From Lentzea atacamensis (GTDB lineage: Bacteria > Actinomycetota > Actinomycetes > Mycobacteriales > Pseudonocardiaceae): a stretch of DNA of 64,000 bases. Where the stretch lies: contig NZ_QLTT01000001.1 in the NCBI RefSeq assembly GCF_003269295.1, forward strand, positions 1,507,635 through 1,571,634, written 5' to 3'. The translations under genes were made by a program, and so were the position numbers. Under the pieces are notes generated by a model that was not told the DNA's origin, did not search any database, and saw only the letters and a program-made list of their open reading frames with translations. Shown piece after piece: positions 16,557 through 24,186 of this stretch. Position 1 is the stretch's first letter. Every line of letters begins with the position of its first letter.

Positions 16557-16564
16557 GGCCCGCG

Positions 16565-17563
16565 ATGCGCAAAGTTCTGCCCCTCGCGGTGATCGGCCTG
16601 CTCACGATCCTGCTGGTCGTGAGCGACCACCCGTTCCCACCGCCCTCAGACCCGGATCGCGAGTCCAGGACCGCGGTCGTGGCGCTCGGCGACAGCACGA
16701 TGTCCGGCGAGGGCGCCGGCAGCTACGAACCCGGCACCAACGGCGAGGACGGCGGCAACTGGTGCCACCGCTCGACCGAGGCGTCGATCATGAAGGCCAG
16801 GATCGAGGCGGACCAGAAGATCAACCTGGCCTGTTCCGGCGCGAACTCGGACAAGCTGCGCAACGAGCAGCTGCCCCGGCTGCGCAGGATCGCCGGAGCG
16901 AACCGGGTCACCGCGATCGTCGTGGCCATCGGCGCGAACGACGACCCGCGCTTCTCCGAGATTCTCAACAAGTGCTTCGAGGCATGGGGCAAGCGCAGCG
17001 ACTGCACGTCGGCCGCGGCGCCGGAGTGGACCAAGCGCGTGCGGCGGATGGTGCCCAAGGTCGAGAACACGCTCAGCGCCATCCGCCAGACGATGCGCGA
17101 CTCCGGCTACCTCGACTCCGACTACCAGCTGGTCGTGCAGTCGTACGCGGCGCCGGTCACGCCGAAGATGCCCCGCTCGCTGCAGAACCTCTCCGGCTGC
17201 CCGCTGCGCACCAGCGACCTGGAGTGGGTCGTCGAGGAGGCGGTGCCGGAGCTGTCGAACGGGCTGCGCACCGCCGCGGAGAAGGTCAACGCCCGGTTCC
17301 TGGACCTGTCGCGCGCCGGTGAGGGGCACGAGGCGTGCGCGGCCAAGCCGGAGACCGAGTGGTTCACGCGGCTGACGGTCGACTGGGACGGCTTGAAGAA
17401 CGAGAAGCGTTCCTCACACGCGCTGCAGGAGTCGTTCCACCCCAACGCCCTCGGTCACCAGCAGTTCGGCCGGTGCCTCACCGAGTTCCTCGCGACGGAC
17501 AAGCGCGACGGCGCGTGCGTGCCGCGGCTGGACGGGTCGCTCGGCCTCAGCACGGAGAGCTGA
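16565..17563 (+). CDS. Secreted or membrane-anchored SGNH/GDSL-family hydrolase
   Basis: 332 aa. An N-terminal hydrophobic segment (3-20) acts as signal peptide or anchor. The SGNH blocks are present: Ser in VVALGDSTMSGEG, Gly in the ACSGANSDKL region, Asn in VVAIGANDDPRF, and the catalytic His in ESFHPNALGHQQF. Six or more Cys, including NWCHRS, NLACSG and SDCTS, suggest disulfides outside the cell. The likely activity is esterase/lipase or polysaccharide deacylase; the substrate is unknown. It converges on the short carboxylesterase with a 17-nt overlap. A second, cytoplasmic-type SGNH gene lies at 55 kb. Confidence 0.88.
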   Translation: MRKVLPLAVIGLLTILLVVSDHPFPPPSDPDRESRTAVVALGDSTMSGEGAGSYEPGTNGEDGGNWCHRSTEASIMKARIEADQKINLACSGANSDKLRNEQLPRLRRIAGANRVTAIVVAIGANDDPRFSEILNKCFEAWGKRSDCTSAAAPEWTKRVRRMVPKVENTLSAIRQTMRDSGYLDSDYQLVVQSYAAPVTPKMPRSLQNLSGCPLRTSDLEWVVEEAVPELSNGLRTAAEKVNARFLDLSRAGEGHEACAAKPETEWFTRLTVDWDGLKNEKRSSHALQESFHPNALGHQQFGRCLTEFLATDKRDGACVPRLDGSLGLSTES

Positions 17564-18413
17564 GCCAGCGCTTCACCTCGGACCGCGGCCAGCCGGGATC
17601 ACCGTCGTGCGCGAACCTCGCCCACGCGCACGCGATGTCGCCGCGGAACATGTCGGGGACGTCCGCGCCGTGATGCGCCGGCGTCCGGGCGTAGATCGAC
17701 CGGAACGCCCGCCCGTGCTCGTCCGCCAGCCGCGTCGTGGGCCGCTGGAACAGCTCGGGGTCCTCGTCCGCCGTGTGGCACACCAGCAGATCCACGTCGT
17801 ACGGGCCTTCCAGCGGTGAACGCGGCAGCGTGTCCCCGTCCACGATCGGCTGGTACAGCACGACTTCCGGCTCCGCGGCCCGCTGCACCTCGACGGCTTC
17901 GCCGGGGGTGAAGAACCGCCCGGCCAGGCTGTGCGCGATCGCCTTGTGGAACAGGCCTTTCGCCGCCGGCATCACCATCAGGCTCGCGACGGTCTGCGCC
18001 CCCGACGACTGCCCGGCGACCGTGACGTTGCCCGGATCTCCGCCGTACCGCGCGATGTTGCGCTGGATCCACCTCAGCGCCGACACGACGTCGAGCAGCC
18101 CGCGGTTGTGCGGAAACCCCTCCAGGGCGCCGTAGCCGTCGACCGCGAGCCGGTAGTTGCAGCTGACGAAGACGATGCCGTGGCGCGCGAGGACGTCACC
18201 CGCGTACTCCGGCTGCGCCGATGAGCCGACGGTGTTCGCACCACCGTGGACCCACAGGAGAACCGGCGCTCCGAACTCCACCGTGGACCACACGTTCAGG
18301 GTGTGCGAGTCGCCGAACTCGCCGGCCGGCTCGCCGTCGCAGTCCACCGGTGGGCAGAAGCGCAGCGAGCCGGTCGCGGGTTCGGCGTAACGGATGCCGA
18401 GGTGAGGCCTCAA
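17547..18413 (-). CDS. Short type-B carboxylesterase
   Basis: 288 aa, against about 480-520 for the family. The N-terminal GIRYAEPATGSLRF and the oxyanion region VLLWVHGGAN are normal, as is the nucleophile GQSSGAQTV. After SLAGRFF about 170 residues of the usual helical cap are absent. The chain resumes with a plausible acid (TADEDPELF) and His (PAHHGADVPDMF), so a compact catalytic triad may survive. The TTG start overlaps the upstream 813-aa gene's TGA (TTGA) and follows GGAGG closely, so the two are co-translated. Compare the full-length paralogue at 41731-43173. Confidence 0.82.
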   Translation of the reverse strand: MRPHLGIRYAEPATGSLRFCPPVDCDGEPAGEFGDSHTLNVWSTVEFGAPVLLWVHGGANTVGSSAQPEYAGDVLARHGIVFVSCNYRLAVDGYGALEGFPHNRGLLDVVSALRWIQRNIARYGGDPGNVTVAGQSSGAQTVASLMVMPAAKGLFHKAIAHSLAGRFFTPGEAVEVQRAAEPEVVLYQPIVDGDTLPRSPLEGPYDVDLLVCHTADEDPELFQRPTTRLADEHGRAFRSIYARTPAHHGADVPDMFRGDIACAWARFAHDGDPGWPRSEVKRWLSSPC

Positions 18414-20851
18414 GCCTCCACCGACACCTGGTGCGATGGCAGGACCCGCAGGTTCGCCGCCGCCCGTTCGAGCTGTGAGAGAACGCTCGGCCGCAGCGCC
18501 GCGATCTCCTGGTCCGCCGCGGCACCGGCCATCTCCTGCATCAGCACCTGCTGCGGGTGATCACCCTCGGCCTCGGCGACCGCCAGCACGCGGAAAGCCG
18601 TGCCGGGCGGGAAGAGCACGCGTTCCTCGGTGGCCACGGCGACGCGGTCGGCCACCTCGACCCGGCGGCCGGTGACCGACCACAGCAGGTACTCGGTGGC
18701 GCCCTCGATGCGCTGGACCGGGTTCGCGATGGCGTCGAGCAGGCCGTGCTCCACCAGCACGTCGCCGGAGCGATAGCGGCGAGGGCCGGTCGGGCCGCTG
18801 GCGCCCCACACCGTCGCCACGCCGTTGTGCACCGGCAGGCGGTTCAGGCCCGACACGATGCACGCCACGTACGGGCGAAGGCGGCCGAGGCGGCCCATGC
18901 GGAGCGTGTCGACGACCATTTCCTCGTCCTGCGACACGCACGCCAGCAACGCGGTGAGGTCGGTGACCATGGCCTCGAACGCGGCCGGGTCCTCCTCCGC
19001 GTCCGGACGCTGCGCGAGCAGGCGGCAGACGGTCGCCGCGTGCACGCCGTAACGCTCGCCCAGTGCCCGCCGGACGGCGTCGCGTTCCATGTCCGAGCTC
19101 GCGTGGTCCGGGAGGACCGTCTCGCGCTCTCCGTTGCTCTGAGCCGGAACCTCCCAGGAGGCCAGCGGCTGCGGCGGCAACGGGCCGTCCACCCGGAACC
19201 GGACGGCGGCCGCGTCCGGGTCGGACGACGGGAACGCCGCCTCTTCGGCGTCCGCCACGTCCTGCGCCGACACCGTGACGGTGGCGGGCTCGGCGGGCGG
19301 CATGCCGGCGTAGGCGGGCTCGGGCTCGACCGGGGTGACAGCGGTGAAGAAGCCGGTGCCGTTGTCCGACGAGTCCCGCGCCGACAACGCCTGCGCGGCC
19401 GCACCCAGTGCCGCCGCGATCGCCGCCGGGTTGCCGGTCGTCTGCGTGCCGAACGAAGGCGCGGCGTGGGCGGGTGCGGCGTGCTGAGGAGCAGGCGGAG
19501 GCGGTGGCGTGGGCGGCGACACCGTGGCGTCGCAGAACACGACACGCAGCAACTTGCGCACCTCGGGCTCAAGGCGTTCCACAAGAGCAGCGCCGTGCAC
19601 CGCAACCGCACCGGGCGTGGTGCGGCCAGGCGTGCCCACGGTCAGACGCGCCCACTCCGGGTCAACGGGCTGAGAGCGCACCTCGGCCGCGTTGTACGGC
19701 TCGTCGTGCTCACGCACCCACAAACCGGAGGGCACGACCTCGAGCACAACACCGTCGCCGAGAGAGAACACACCGGGCTCGACTTCGGAGAGCCCCTGCA
19801 CGGGCGAGCGGTAGCCGGAAACGGCGGGCACCGTCTCGTGCGGCGAGCACTGCACCTCGGTCACGAACGGCCGCCACGTCTGCTGCCCGCGCGGGTCGAC
19901 CGCGATCACCGCGGGCCCGCCCGTGCGCAGGTTGCCCACCGGCAGGCCGGTGAACATCGAGATCGGCTCGCCCAGCTGGTCGGCGACGAGCTGCCCGAGA
20001 CCGGCGTCGACGCCGTACGGCACCAGCCGCACGCGCGACCTGGCCGCCTGCGGCAGCGCGGTCAGCAACCGGCACACCTCGTCCGTCGGGATCGACGACT
20101 GGCCGGGGCCACCGACGACGACGGTCAGCACGTTCTCGCGGCACGGCAGCGCCACGATCGGACGCGAGTCCTGGGCTGCCGGATCGAACGGCGGCTGCTG
20201 AGCGCGCAGCCACAACCCGGCGGGAATCGGCTCGGAGATGCCGATCTCGCCGGTCGGCCACGGCGAGTTCGGGTCCATCGCCTCCCACTGCGGCACCGGG
20301 AAGCGGCGGCCGAACGGCATCGGCGACGCGTTCGGCTGGAACCGCACCCAGCTGCCGTAGCCCTGGGTGCCCACCACGAACGCGGCGCCCGGCACGGTGG
20401 TCAGCACGCCGTCCGGCGCCACGACCTCGGCCTGGAGCTGCTCGGCCAGCCACTGCGCGGGCGCGGTGGGGCGCATCGTGCCCGCGTGCGACACCGCGAG
20501 CCGGATCGGGCCGCGACCGCCGAGAGCGGTCACGACGTGAGGCCAGAAAGTGCTCTGGTCGCCGCTCGGGAAGTCGACCACGACCACGGTGCGGCCTCGG
20601 TCGACCGGAAGGGTGCGGGCGAGGCCGGACGCGGCCTGGCTCGGTCCTTCCGGAGCGGACACGACGAGCGTCGCGCCGACGAAGTTCGCCGCGAACGGCG
20701 TTCTCTGCGGCAATGGCTCCGGCGGCGGCGATGCTGCCGGGGGCTGCTCGACGGGTTGCAGAGCCGTGTTCGTGGAGTGCCCCGAACTCTGGGTCTGCGT
20801 TTGCTGGTCGCCGTGGGCGGCGGCACGTCGGCCCATCAAGCGCCTGATCAC
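18410..20851 (-). CDS. Large multidomain protein with internal duplication and ADP-ribosyltransferase-like C-terminus
   Basis: 813 aa, no signal peptide or membrane segment, not recognised as a named family. A Gln/Pro-rich N-tail (1-50) is followed by two similar modules of about 170-190 residues: module 1 (about 55-225) and module 2 (about 235-415). Shared blocks are LAEQL/VADQL, GSWVRF/QTWRPF, and the closing GLWLRAQQPP/GLWVREHDEP. A Pro/Ala-rich linker (about 450-600) leads to a C-terminal domain (about 610-790) patterned like ADP-ribosyltransferases (LNRLPVHNGVATVWG, YLLWSVTGRRVEV, RVLFPPGTAFRVL). The usual Arg, Ser-Thr-Ser and Glu residues appear substituted. It is cotranscribed with the short esterase. 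GTG start; ATG at 20836 is an alternative. Confidence 0.75.
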   Translation of the reverse strand: MIRRLMGRRAAAHGDQQTQTQSSGHSTNTALQPVEQPPAASPPPEPLPQRTPFAANFVGATLVVSAPEGPSQAASGLARTLPVDRGRTVVVVDFPSGDQSTFWPHVVTALGGRGPIRLAVSHAGTMRPTAPAQWLAEQLQAEVVAPDGVLTTVPGAAFVVGTQGYGSWVRFQPNASPMPFGRRFPVPQWEAMDPNSPWPTGEIGISEPIPAGLWLRAQQPPFDPAAQDSRPIVALPCRENVLTVVVGGPGQSSIPTDEVCRLLTALPQAARSRVRLVPYGVDAGLGQLVADQLGEPISMFTGLPVGNLRTGGPAVIAVDPRGQQTWRPFVTEVQCSPHETVPAVSGYRSPVQGLSEVEPGVFSLGDGVVLEVVPSGLWVREHDEPYNAAEVRSQPVDPEWARLTVGTPGRTTPGAVAVHGAALVERLEPEVRKLLRVVFCDATVSPPTPPPPPAPQHAAPAHAAPSFGTQTTGNPAAIAAALGAAAQALSARDSSDNGTGFFTAVTPVEPEPAYAGMPPAEPATVTVSAQDVADAEEAAFPSSDPDAAAVRFRVDGPLPPQPLASWEVPAQSNGERETVLPDHASSDMERDAVRRALGERYGVHAATVCRLLAQRPDAEEDPAAFEAMVTDLTALLACVSQDEEMVVDTLRMGRLGRLRPYVACIVSGLNRLPVHNGVATVWGASGPTGPRRYRSGDVLVEHGLLDAIANPVQRIEGATEYLLWSVTGRRVEVADRVAVATEERVLFPPGTAFRVLAVAEAEGDHPQQVLMQEMAGAAADQEIAALRPSVLSQLERAAANLRVLPSHQVSVEA

Positions 20852-20955
20852 CTCCGTGCCATCCCGTTCACTCGCCCTTTCGGCTTAATCGGGCAACGGT
20901 CGTGCACGCTATCAAGGCGCAGCGCACGCGTGTCACCCAGTCGGGTTATTTGGCG

Positions 20956-21633
20956 TCATCCGATCGAGACCCATACGGCGCGCGCTCGTCCGCACACTCC
21001 GTCAGGACCGATGATCGCGGACGCGGAGTATGCCTTGCGTCCGTCACGGCCAAGTTCCCACGCCATGAGCACGTGGTCCACGCCCAGTTCCACCGGCTGC
21101 TCCAACTGGGTGACAAACGTGCCCAGCACGAACGCCGGACCGCCGTCGGGGGCGACCGGCTGCGCCGATGGGCAGTCCAACGCCGCCCAGACGATCTCCG
21201 GCAGCACGTGCACCCCGTCGTTCGGCAGCACGCCCGCCGGCCGCCAGACGCCGGCCCACTCCTTCCTGCCGTCCAGCGGGCCGAGCAGCGCGGCGATGCC
21301 GTCCTCCCGGCCGGGCCCGCAGCCGAAGCACGTCGGGAACGGGTGCTTGTCGCGCCACGGCACCTTCGCGGCGGCCGCGCGGGCCTCGTCCAGCGTCGGA
21401 GTCGCGGGTACGCCGAGGTCGAGCGTGGCCGGCTCGGCGGACGCGATCAGGGTCTCGCCGTCGTAAAGCTCACCGCCGCGGACCTCCATCTCGTGGTCGA
21501 GCGGCACGGGCTTGCGCAAACGGACACTCACGACCGGCGAGTCGACGTGCGCGGCGAGCAGACCGGCGGAGTAACCGCCGTTGCCCATCCCGGGCGGGCC
21601 GTTGAACCGGCTTTCGACCTTCAGAGTGCTCAT
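20956..21633 (-). CDS. Hotdog-fold thioesterase-like protein
   Basis: 225 aa. The segments FNGPPGMGNGGYSAGLLAA and VSVRLRKPVPLDHEMEV look like one hotdog half, with the Gly-rich helix start of acyl-CoA thioesterases; a second half follows (PEIVWAALDCPSA, VLGTFVTQLEQPVELG). Between them lies a Cys-containing loop (FPTCFGCGPGR). The likely ligand is an acyl-CoA or similar thioester, but activity is unproven. The ATG at 21633 shares a base with the SEC-C gene stop and has GGAGG about 8 nt upstream, so these two genes are translated together. Confidence 0.72.
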   Translation of the reverse strand: MSTLKVESRFNGPPGMGNGGYSAGLLAAHVDSPVVSVRLRKPVPLDHEMEVRGGELYDGETLIASAEPATLDLGVPATPTLDEARAAAAKVPWRDKHPFPTCFGCGPGREDGIAALLGPLDGRKEWAGVWRPAGVLPNDGVHVLPEIVWAALDCPSAQPVAPDGGPAFVLGTFVTQLEQPVELGVDHVLMAWELGRDGRKAYSASAIIGPDGVCGRARAVWVSIG

Positions 21634-22004
21634 CACAGGGCCTCCGCGTAGACCCACTGGCCGTTCTCCCTGATGAACCGGCTCCGCTCGTGCACGACGC
21701 CACCGACGTAGTGCGCGCGGAACTCGACGACGCCCTCGTTCTGGAGAAGTCCGCCGTTCTCAGTTGCCAGTATTTCGAGCTTCAACCAGCGGTCGGTCGC
21801 GTCGATCCCCGCGCTCGCGGGACGGTGTTTCGCGGCCCACGTGCGCAGCAGGTAGTCCTCATCGGACACGGCGAAAGCGCTGTAGCGCGAACGCATCAGC
21901 TGCTCGGCGGTGGCGGCGGTGCGGGCACCGGCGTGCAGCGCGCCGCAACAGTCCACATAGGACTGGCCGGTACCGCAGGGGCACAGTTTGTTGTTCACGC
22001 ACAC
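21633..22004 (-). CDS. YchJ-like SEC-C motif protein (UPF0225)
   Basis: 123 aa. The SEC-C zinc motif is at the N-terminus: CPCGTGQSYVDCC. A compact NTF2-like domain follows, with the family blocks LMRSRYSAF and FRAHYVGGVVHERSRFIREN. Members are small zinc-binding proteins of unknown role. GTG at 22004 or the in-frame GTG at 21998 could start it; both precede the motif. It is cotranscribed with the hotdog gene and divergent from the DivIVA-like gene. Confidence 0.9.
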   Translation of the reverse strand: MCVNNKLCPCGTGQSYVDCCGALHAGARTAATAEQLMRSRYSAFAVSDEDYLLRTWAAKHRPASAGIDATDRWLKLEILATENGGLLQNEGVVEFRAHYVGGVVHERSRFIRENGQWVYAEAL

Positions 22005-22094
22005 ATTGTGCCTGGTGAACCCGTTAGAACCGATGCCGCACCACGTACGTACACCTTGTCAAGACTGACTCGCGGGAGGCAGAGGAGACGGCAA

Positions 22095-22646
22095 GTGAGT
22101 GTGGAGAGCAGGACTGAGCTCGTACCGCTGCGCACGTGGTTCGGGTTGCGCTGGCGCGGTTACGACCGCGACGAGGTGGACGACTACGTCGCCGAACTGG
22201 AAGCGGAGCTTCGCCTGGTGACTGCGGACCGGGACGCGTCAGAAGCCCGTGCCGATGCCCTGGCCAGCAGGTTGATGTCCGTCCAGGAGGAGAACGCCGC
22301 CCTTCAGGACGGCCTGCACCGCATCTGCCTGACCCCGATCGACCCGAAGGGCCTGCCGGAACGGCTCGCCCGCATGGTCGCCCTGGCCGAGGAGGAACGC
22401 TGTGAGGTCATCAGGGACGCCCAGCTCAAGGCGCTGATGATCGTCGGAGAGGCGGAGCAGCGCGCCCGCAAGCTCGACGAGGAGGCAGCGAACAAGCGCG
22501 AGGAGATCCGCGAGGACTTCCGGCTCGCCATGTCGGCCCGCCGCGCGGAAGCGATGCGAGCCCTCGCGGAACTGCGCAACGTCGCCCTCGACGAAGCCGA
22601 ACGCATCATCGCGGAGGCGAAGGTGCAGAGCGCCAGGGTCGATTAG
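22095..22646 (+). CDS. DivIVA-domain coiled-coil protein
   Basis: 183 aa. The N-terminal motif WFGLRWRGYDRDEVDDYVAEL is the DivIVA/Wag31 membrane-curvature-binding signature. A long coiled coil (about 35-85, 95-180) follows, rich in Glu, Arg and Ala. Unlike true Wag31 it lacks a second conserved C-terminal segment. It is more like the small DivIVA-domain proteins seen in many copies in actinomycetes, possibly scaffolding at poles or septa. GTG at 22095 is set by AGGAG 8 nt upstream. Confidence 0.85.
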   Translation: MSVESRTELVPLRTWFGLRWRGYDRDEVDDYVAELEAELRLVTADRDASEARADALASRLMSVQEENAALQDGLHRICLTPIDPKGLPERLARMVALAEEERCEVIRDAQLKALMIVGEAEQRARKLDEEAANKREEIREDFRLAMSARRAEAMRALAELRNVALDEAERIIAEAKVQSARVD

Positions 22647-22877
22647 CGGGCCCCTGCGCCCAGATTTCAACGCGCAGGTCACACCTTTCGCAGCGCTGAT
22701 GCGAAATTGAGTTCTGTCCTGCGCTTCAGAGCGCTGAGCAGCACAGATCGGAGCGCTCCACCAGCGCCTGATTCGATGAAGAAGACCGGGCGGAGATACC
22801 CGAAGAATCTCCGCCCGGTTCCACCTATTCAACAGTCCTATTCGTCCAAAATGGGTCTTGCATTCCATTGAGACGGA
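22647..22877. other. Intergenic spacer with one strong hairpin
   Basis: 231 bp without a credible gene. It contains the hairpin described separately (22785-22819). A stretch with several CGCTGA/GAGCGCTC motifs (22690-22762) was judged too loose to call an operator. Promoter elements for the MHYT gene are not clear. Confidence 0.5.
22785..22819 (+). terminator. Hairpin terminator candidate after the DivIVA-like gene
   Basis: ACCGGGCGGAGAT (22785-22797) pairs perfectly with ATCTCCGCCCGGT (22807-22819) across a 9-nt loop. No run of T follows, which is common for actinobacterial terminators. Confidence 0.65.
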
Positions 22878-23672
22878 ATGTTTCCTTCTCCTATGGACAT
22901 GGGGACAGTCACACCGATCACCGCCTATCTCATCGCGTTCGTGGGCTCCGCTCTCGGCCTGTTGTCGAGTGAACGCGCCCGCAACGCGACGGGGGCGTCA
23001 CGGAACGGGTGGCTGGCGGTGGCCGCGGTGTCGATCGGCGGGCTGGGTATCTGGGGCATGCACTTCACCGCGATGCTCGGCACCTGGATGGGCGCGAACG
23101 TCGCCTACGACATCCCCGTCACGTTGCTGAGCATGGTGGTGGCCATCGTGGTCGTCGCCATCGGACTGGTCGTGGCCCTCAGGCACGACGGCGACGAGCG
23201 CTTCTGGCCACTGGCAGCCGGCGGACTGGTCACCGGCCTCGGCGTCGCCGCGATGCACTACACCGGCATGTCGGCGATCGTGATCAATGCCGAGATCACC
23301 TACAACCCCGGCATCGTGGCACTCTCCGTCGCGATCGCCGTCGTCGCCTCGATCGTCGCGCTGTGGTTCACGAGAGAGGTCACCGGCCCGCTCACCGTCC
23401 TCGGCGCCTCCCTGGTCATGGGACTCGCCGTCACCGGCATGCACTACACCGGCATGCACGCCATGAGCGTCACGGTCGACCAGCGCGCCGCGATCATCAC
23501 GGGGAACTCCGAGGAGCTGATCATGTCGCTGATCATCGCCGGCGCCGGGTTCAGCGTGATCATCACCTTCCTGCTCGCCCTCACGTCGCCCGACGAGGAA
23601 CGGCGAGAAGAAGCCGAGGTGCTCGAGCGGGTGCTGCAACGGACCGAGTCACGCCGGCTCGGCCAGCGCTGA
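22878..23672 (+). CDS. Stand-alone MHYT-domain membrane protein
   Basis: 264 aa with seven hydrophobic segments. Three MHYT-type motifs are evident at helix ends: GMHFTAML, AMHYTGMSAI and GMHYTGMHAM. This domain is thought to bind metal or sense a diatomic gas and is usually fused to GGDEF/EAL or kinase modules. Here only a charged tail of about 30 residues follows the last helix (DEERREEAEVLERVLQR), so it has no catalytic output of its own. The first ATG is given; ATGs at 22893 and 22899 are possible because no site has a strong SD. It converges on the GNAT gene with a 1-nt gap. Confidence 0.88.
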   Translation: MFPSPMDMGTVTPITAYLIAFVGSALGLLSSERARNATGASRNGWLAVAAVSIGGLGIWGMHFTAMLGTWMGANVAYDIPVTLLSMVVAIVVVAIGLVVALRHDGDERFWPLAAGGLVTGLGVAAMHYTGMSAIVINAEITYNPGIVALSVAIAVVASIVALWFTREVTGPLTVLGASLVMGLAVTGMHYTGMHAMSVTVDQRAAIITGNSEELIMSLIIAGAGFSVIITFLLALTSPDEERREEAEVLERVLQRTESRRLGQR

Positions 23673-23673
23673 C

Positions 23674-24186
23674 TCATTCGTCGTGGAAGTCCGGCACGGT
23701 GGTCTCACCGGTCTGCCAGTCACGCCGGATGATCGCGTAGCCCACGGAGTCGTGGCGGTGGCCGGACGCGTCCGGCCACGCCCTGCGGTAGTGCGCTTCC
23801 TTCACGTACCCGCAGCGCCGGAACACCCGCCGCATCGCCGCGTTGTCCTGCCTCGTCGTGCCCTCGATGCGCTCGACGTGCGGGAACTCGCTGAAGAGCC
23901 GGTCGGTCAGCCACCGCACGACTGCCCGGCCGAGGCCCTTCCCGCGGTGCCGCGCGCTGATCCGCAGGTCGAACATCGGCGTCTCGTCCTCGAGGTCGAA
24001 GAGCCGCACGATCCCGGCGCGTTCGCCGTCGACCTCGATCCAGTACGTCTCGTCGTAGTGGTTCTCGGCGACGCGCTTGAGCACGTCAGCCCGGTCGACC
24101 CGCGCCTGGACGTGAAACGGCCAGGGCTCGCCGGCGAGGAAGTCGGCCAACGCCTCCGCCTCGCCGGCGACAAACCTGACGAACAA
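23674..24186 (-). CDS. GNAT-family N-acetyltransferase
   Basis: 170 aa. The acetyl-CoA loop is visible as LRISARHRGKGLGRAVVRWL (motif A, with R-x-x-G-x-G). The upstream strand YWIEVDGERAGIVRLFDLED and the C-terminal FRRCGYVKEAHYRRAW complete the fold. It resembles RimJ/RimL-like small-molecule or protein acetyltransferases. The TTG start directly follows the topoisomerase TAG without a spacer, so it is probably the last gene of the parE-parC transcript. The substrate is unknown. Confidence 0.86.
   Translation of the reverse strand: MFVRFVAGEAEALADFLAGEPWPFHVQARVDRADVLKRVAENHYDETYWIEVDGERAGIVRLFDLEDETPMFDLRISARHRGKGLGRAVVRWLTDRLFSEFPHVERIEGTTRQDNAAMRRVFRRCGYVKEAHYRRAWPDASGHRHDSVGYAIIRRDWQTGETTVPDFHDE

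Noticed and set aside
18557-21466. A 969-codon plus-strand frame antisense to the 813-aa gene
   Set aside because: Composition (His, Arg, Gly) mirrors the codons of the opposite gene; no SD, signal or motif. Judged a shadow.
22747-22762. TCGGAGCGCTCCAC as a third CebR/CelR box
   Set aside because: The GGAGCGCTCC core fits but both outer flanks differ (11/14), and the downstream gene (MHYT) has no carbohydrate role.
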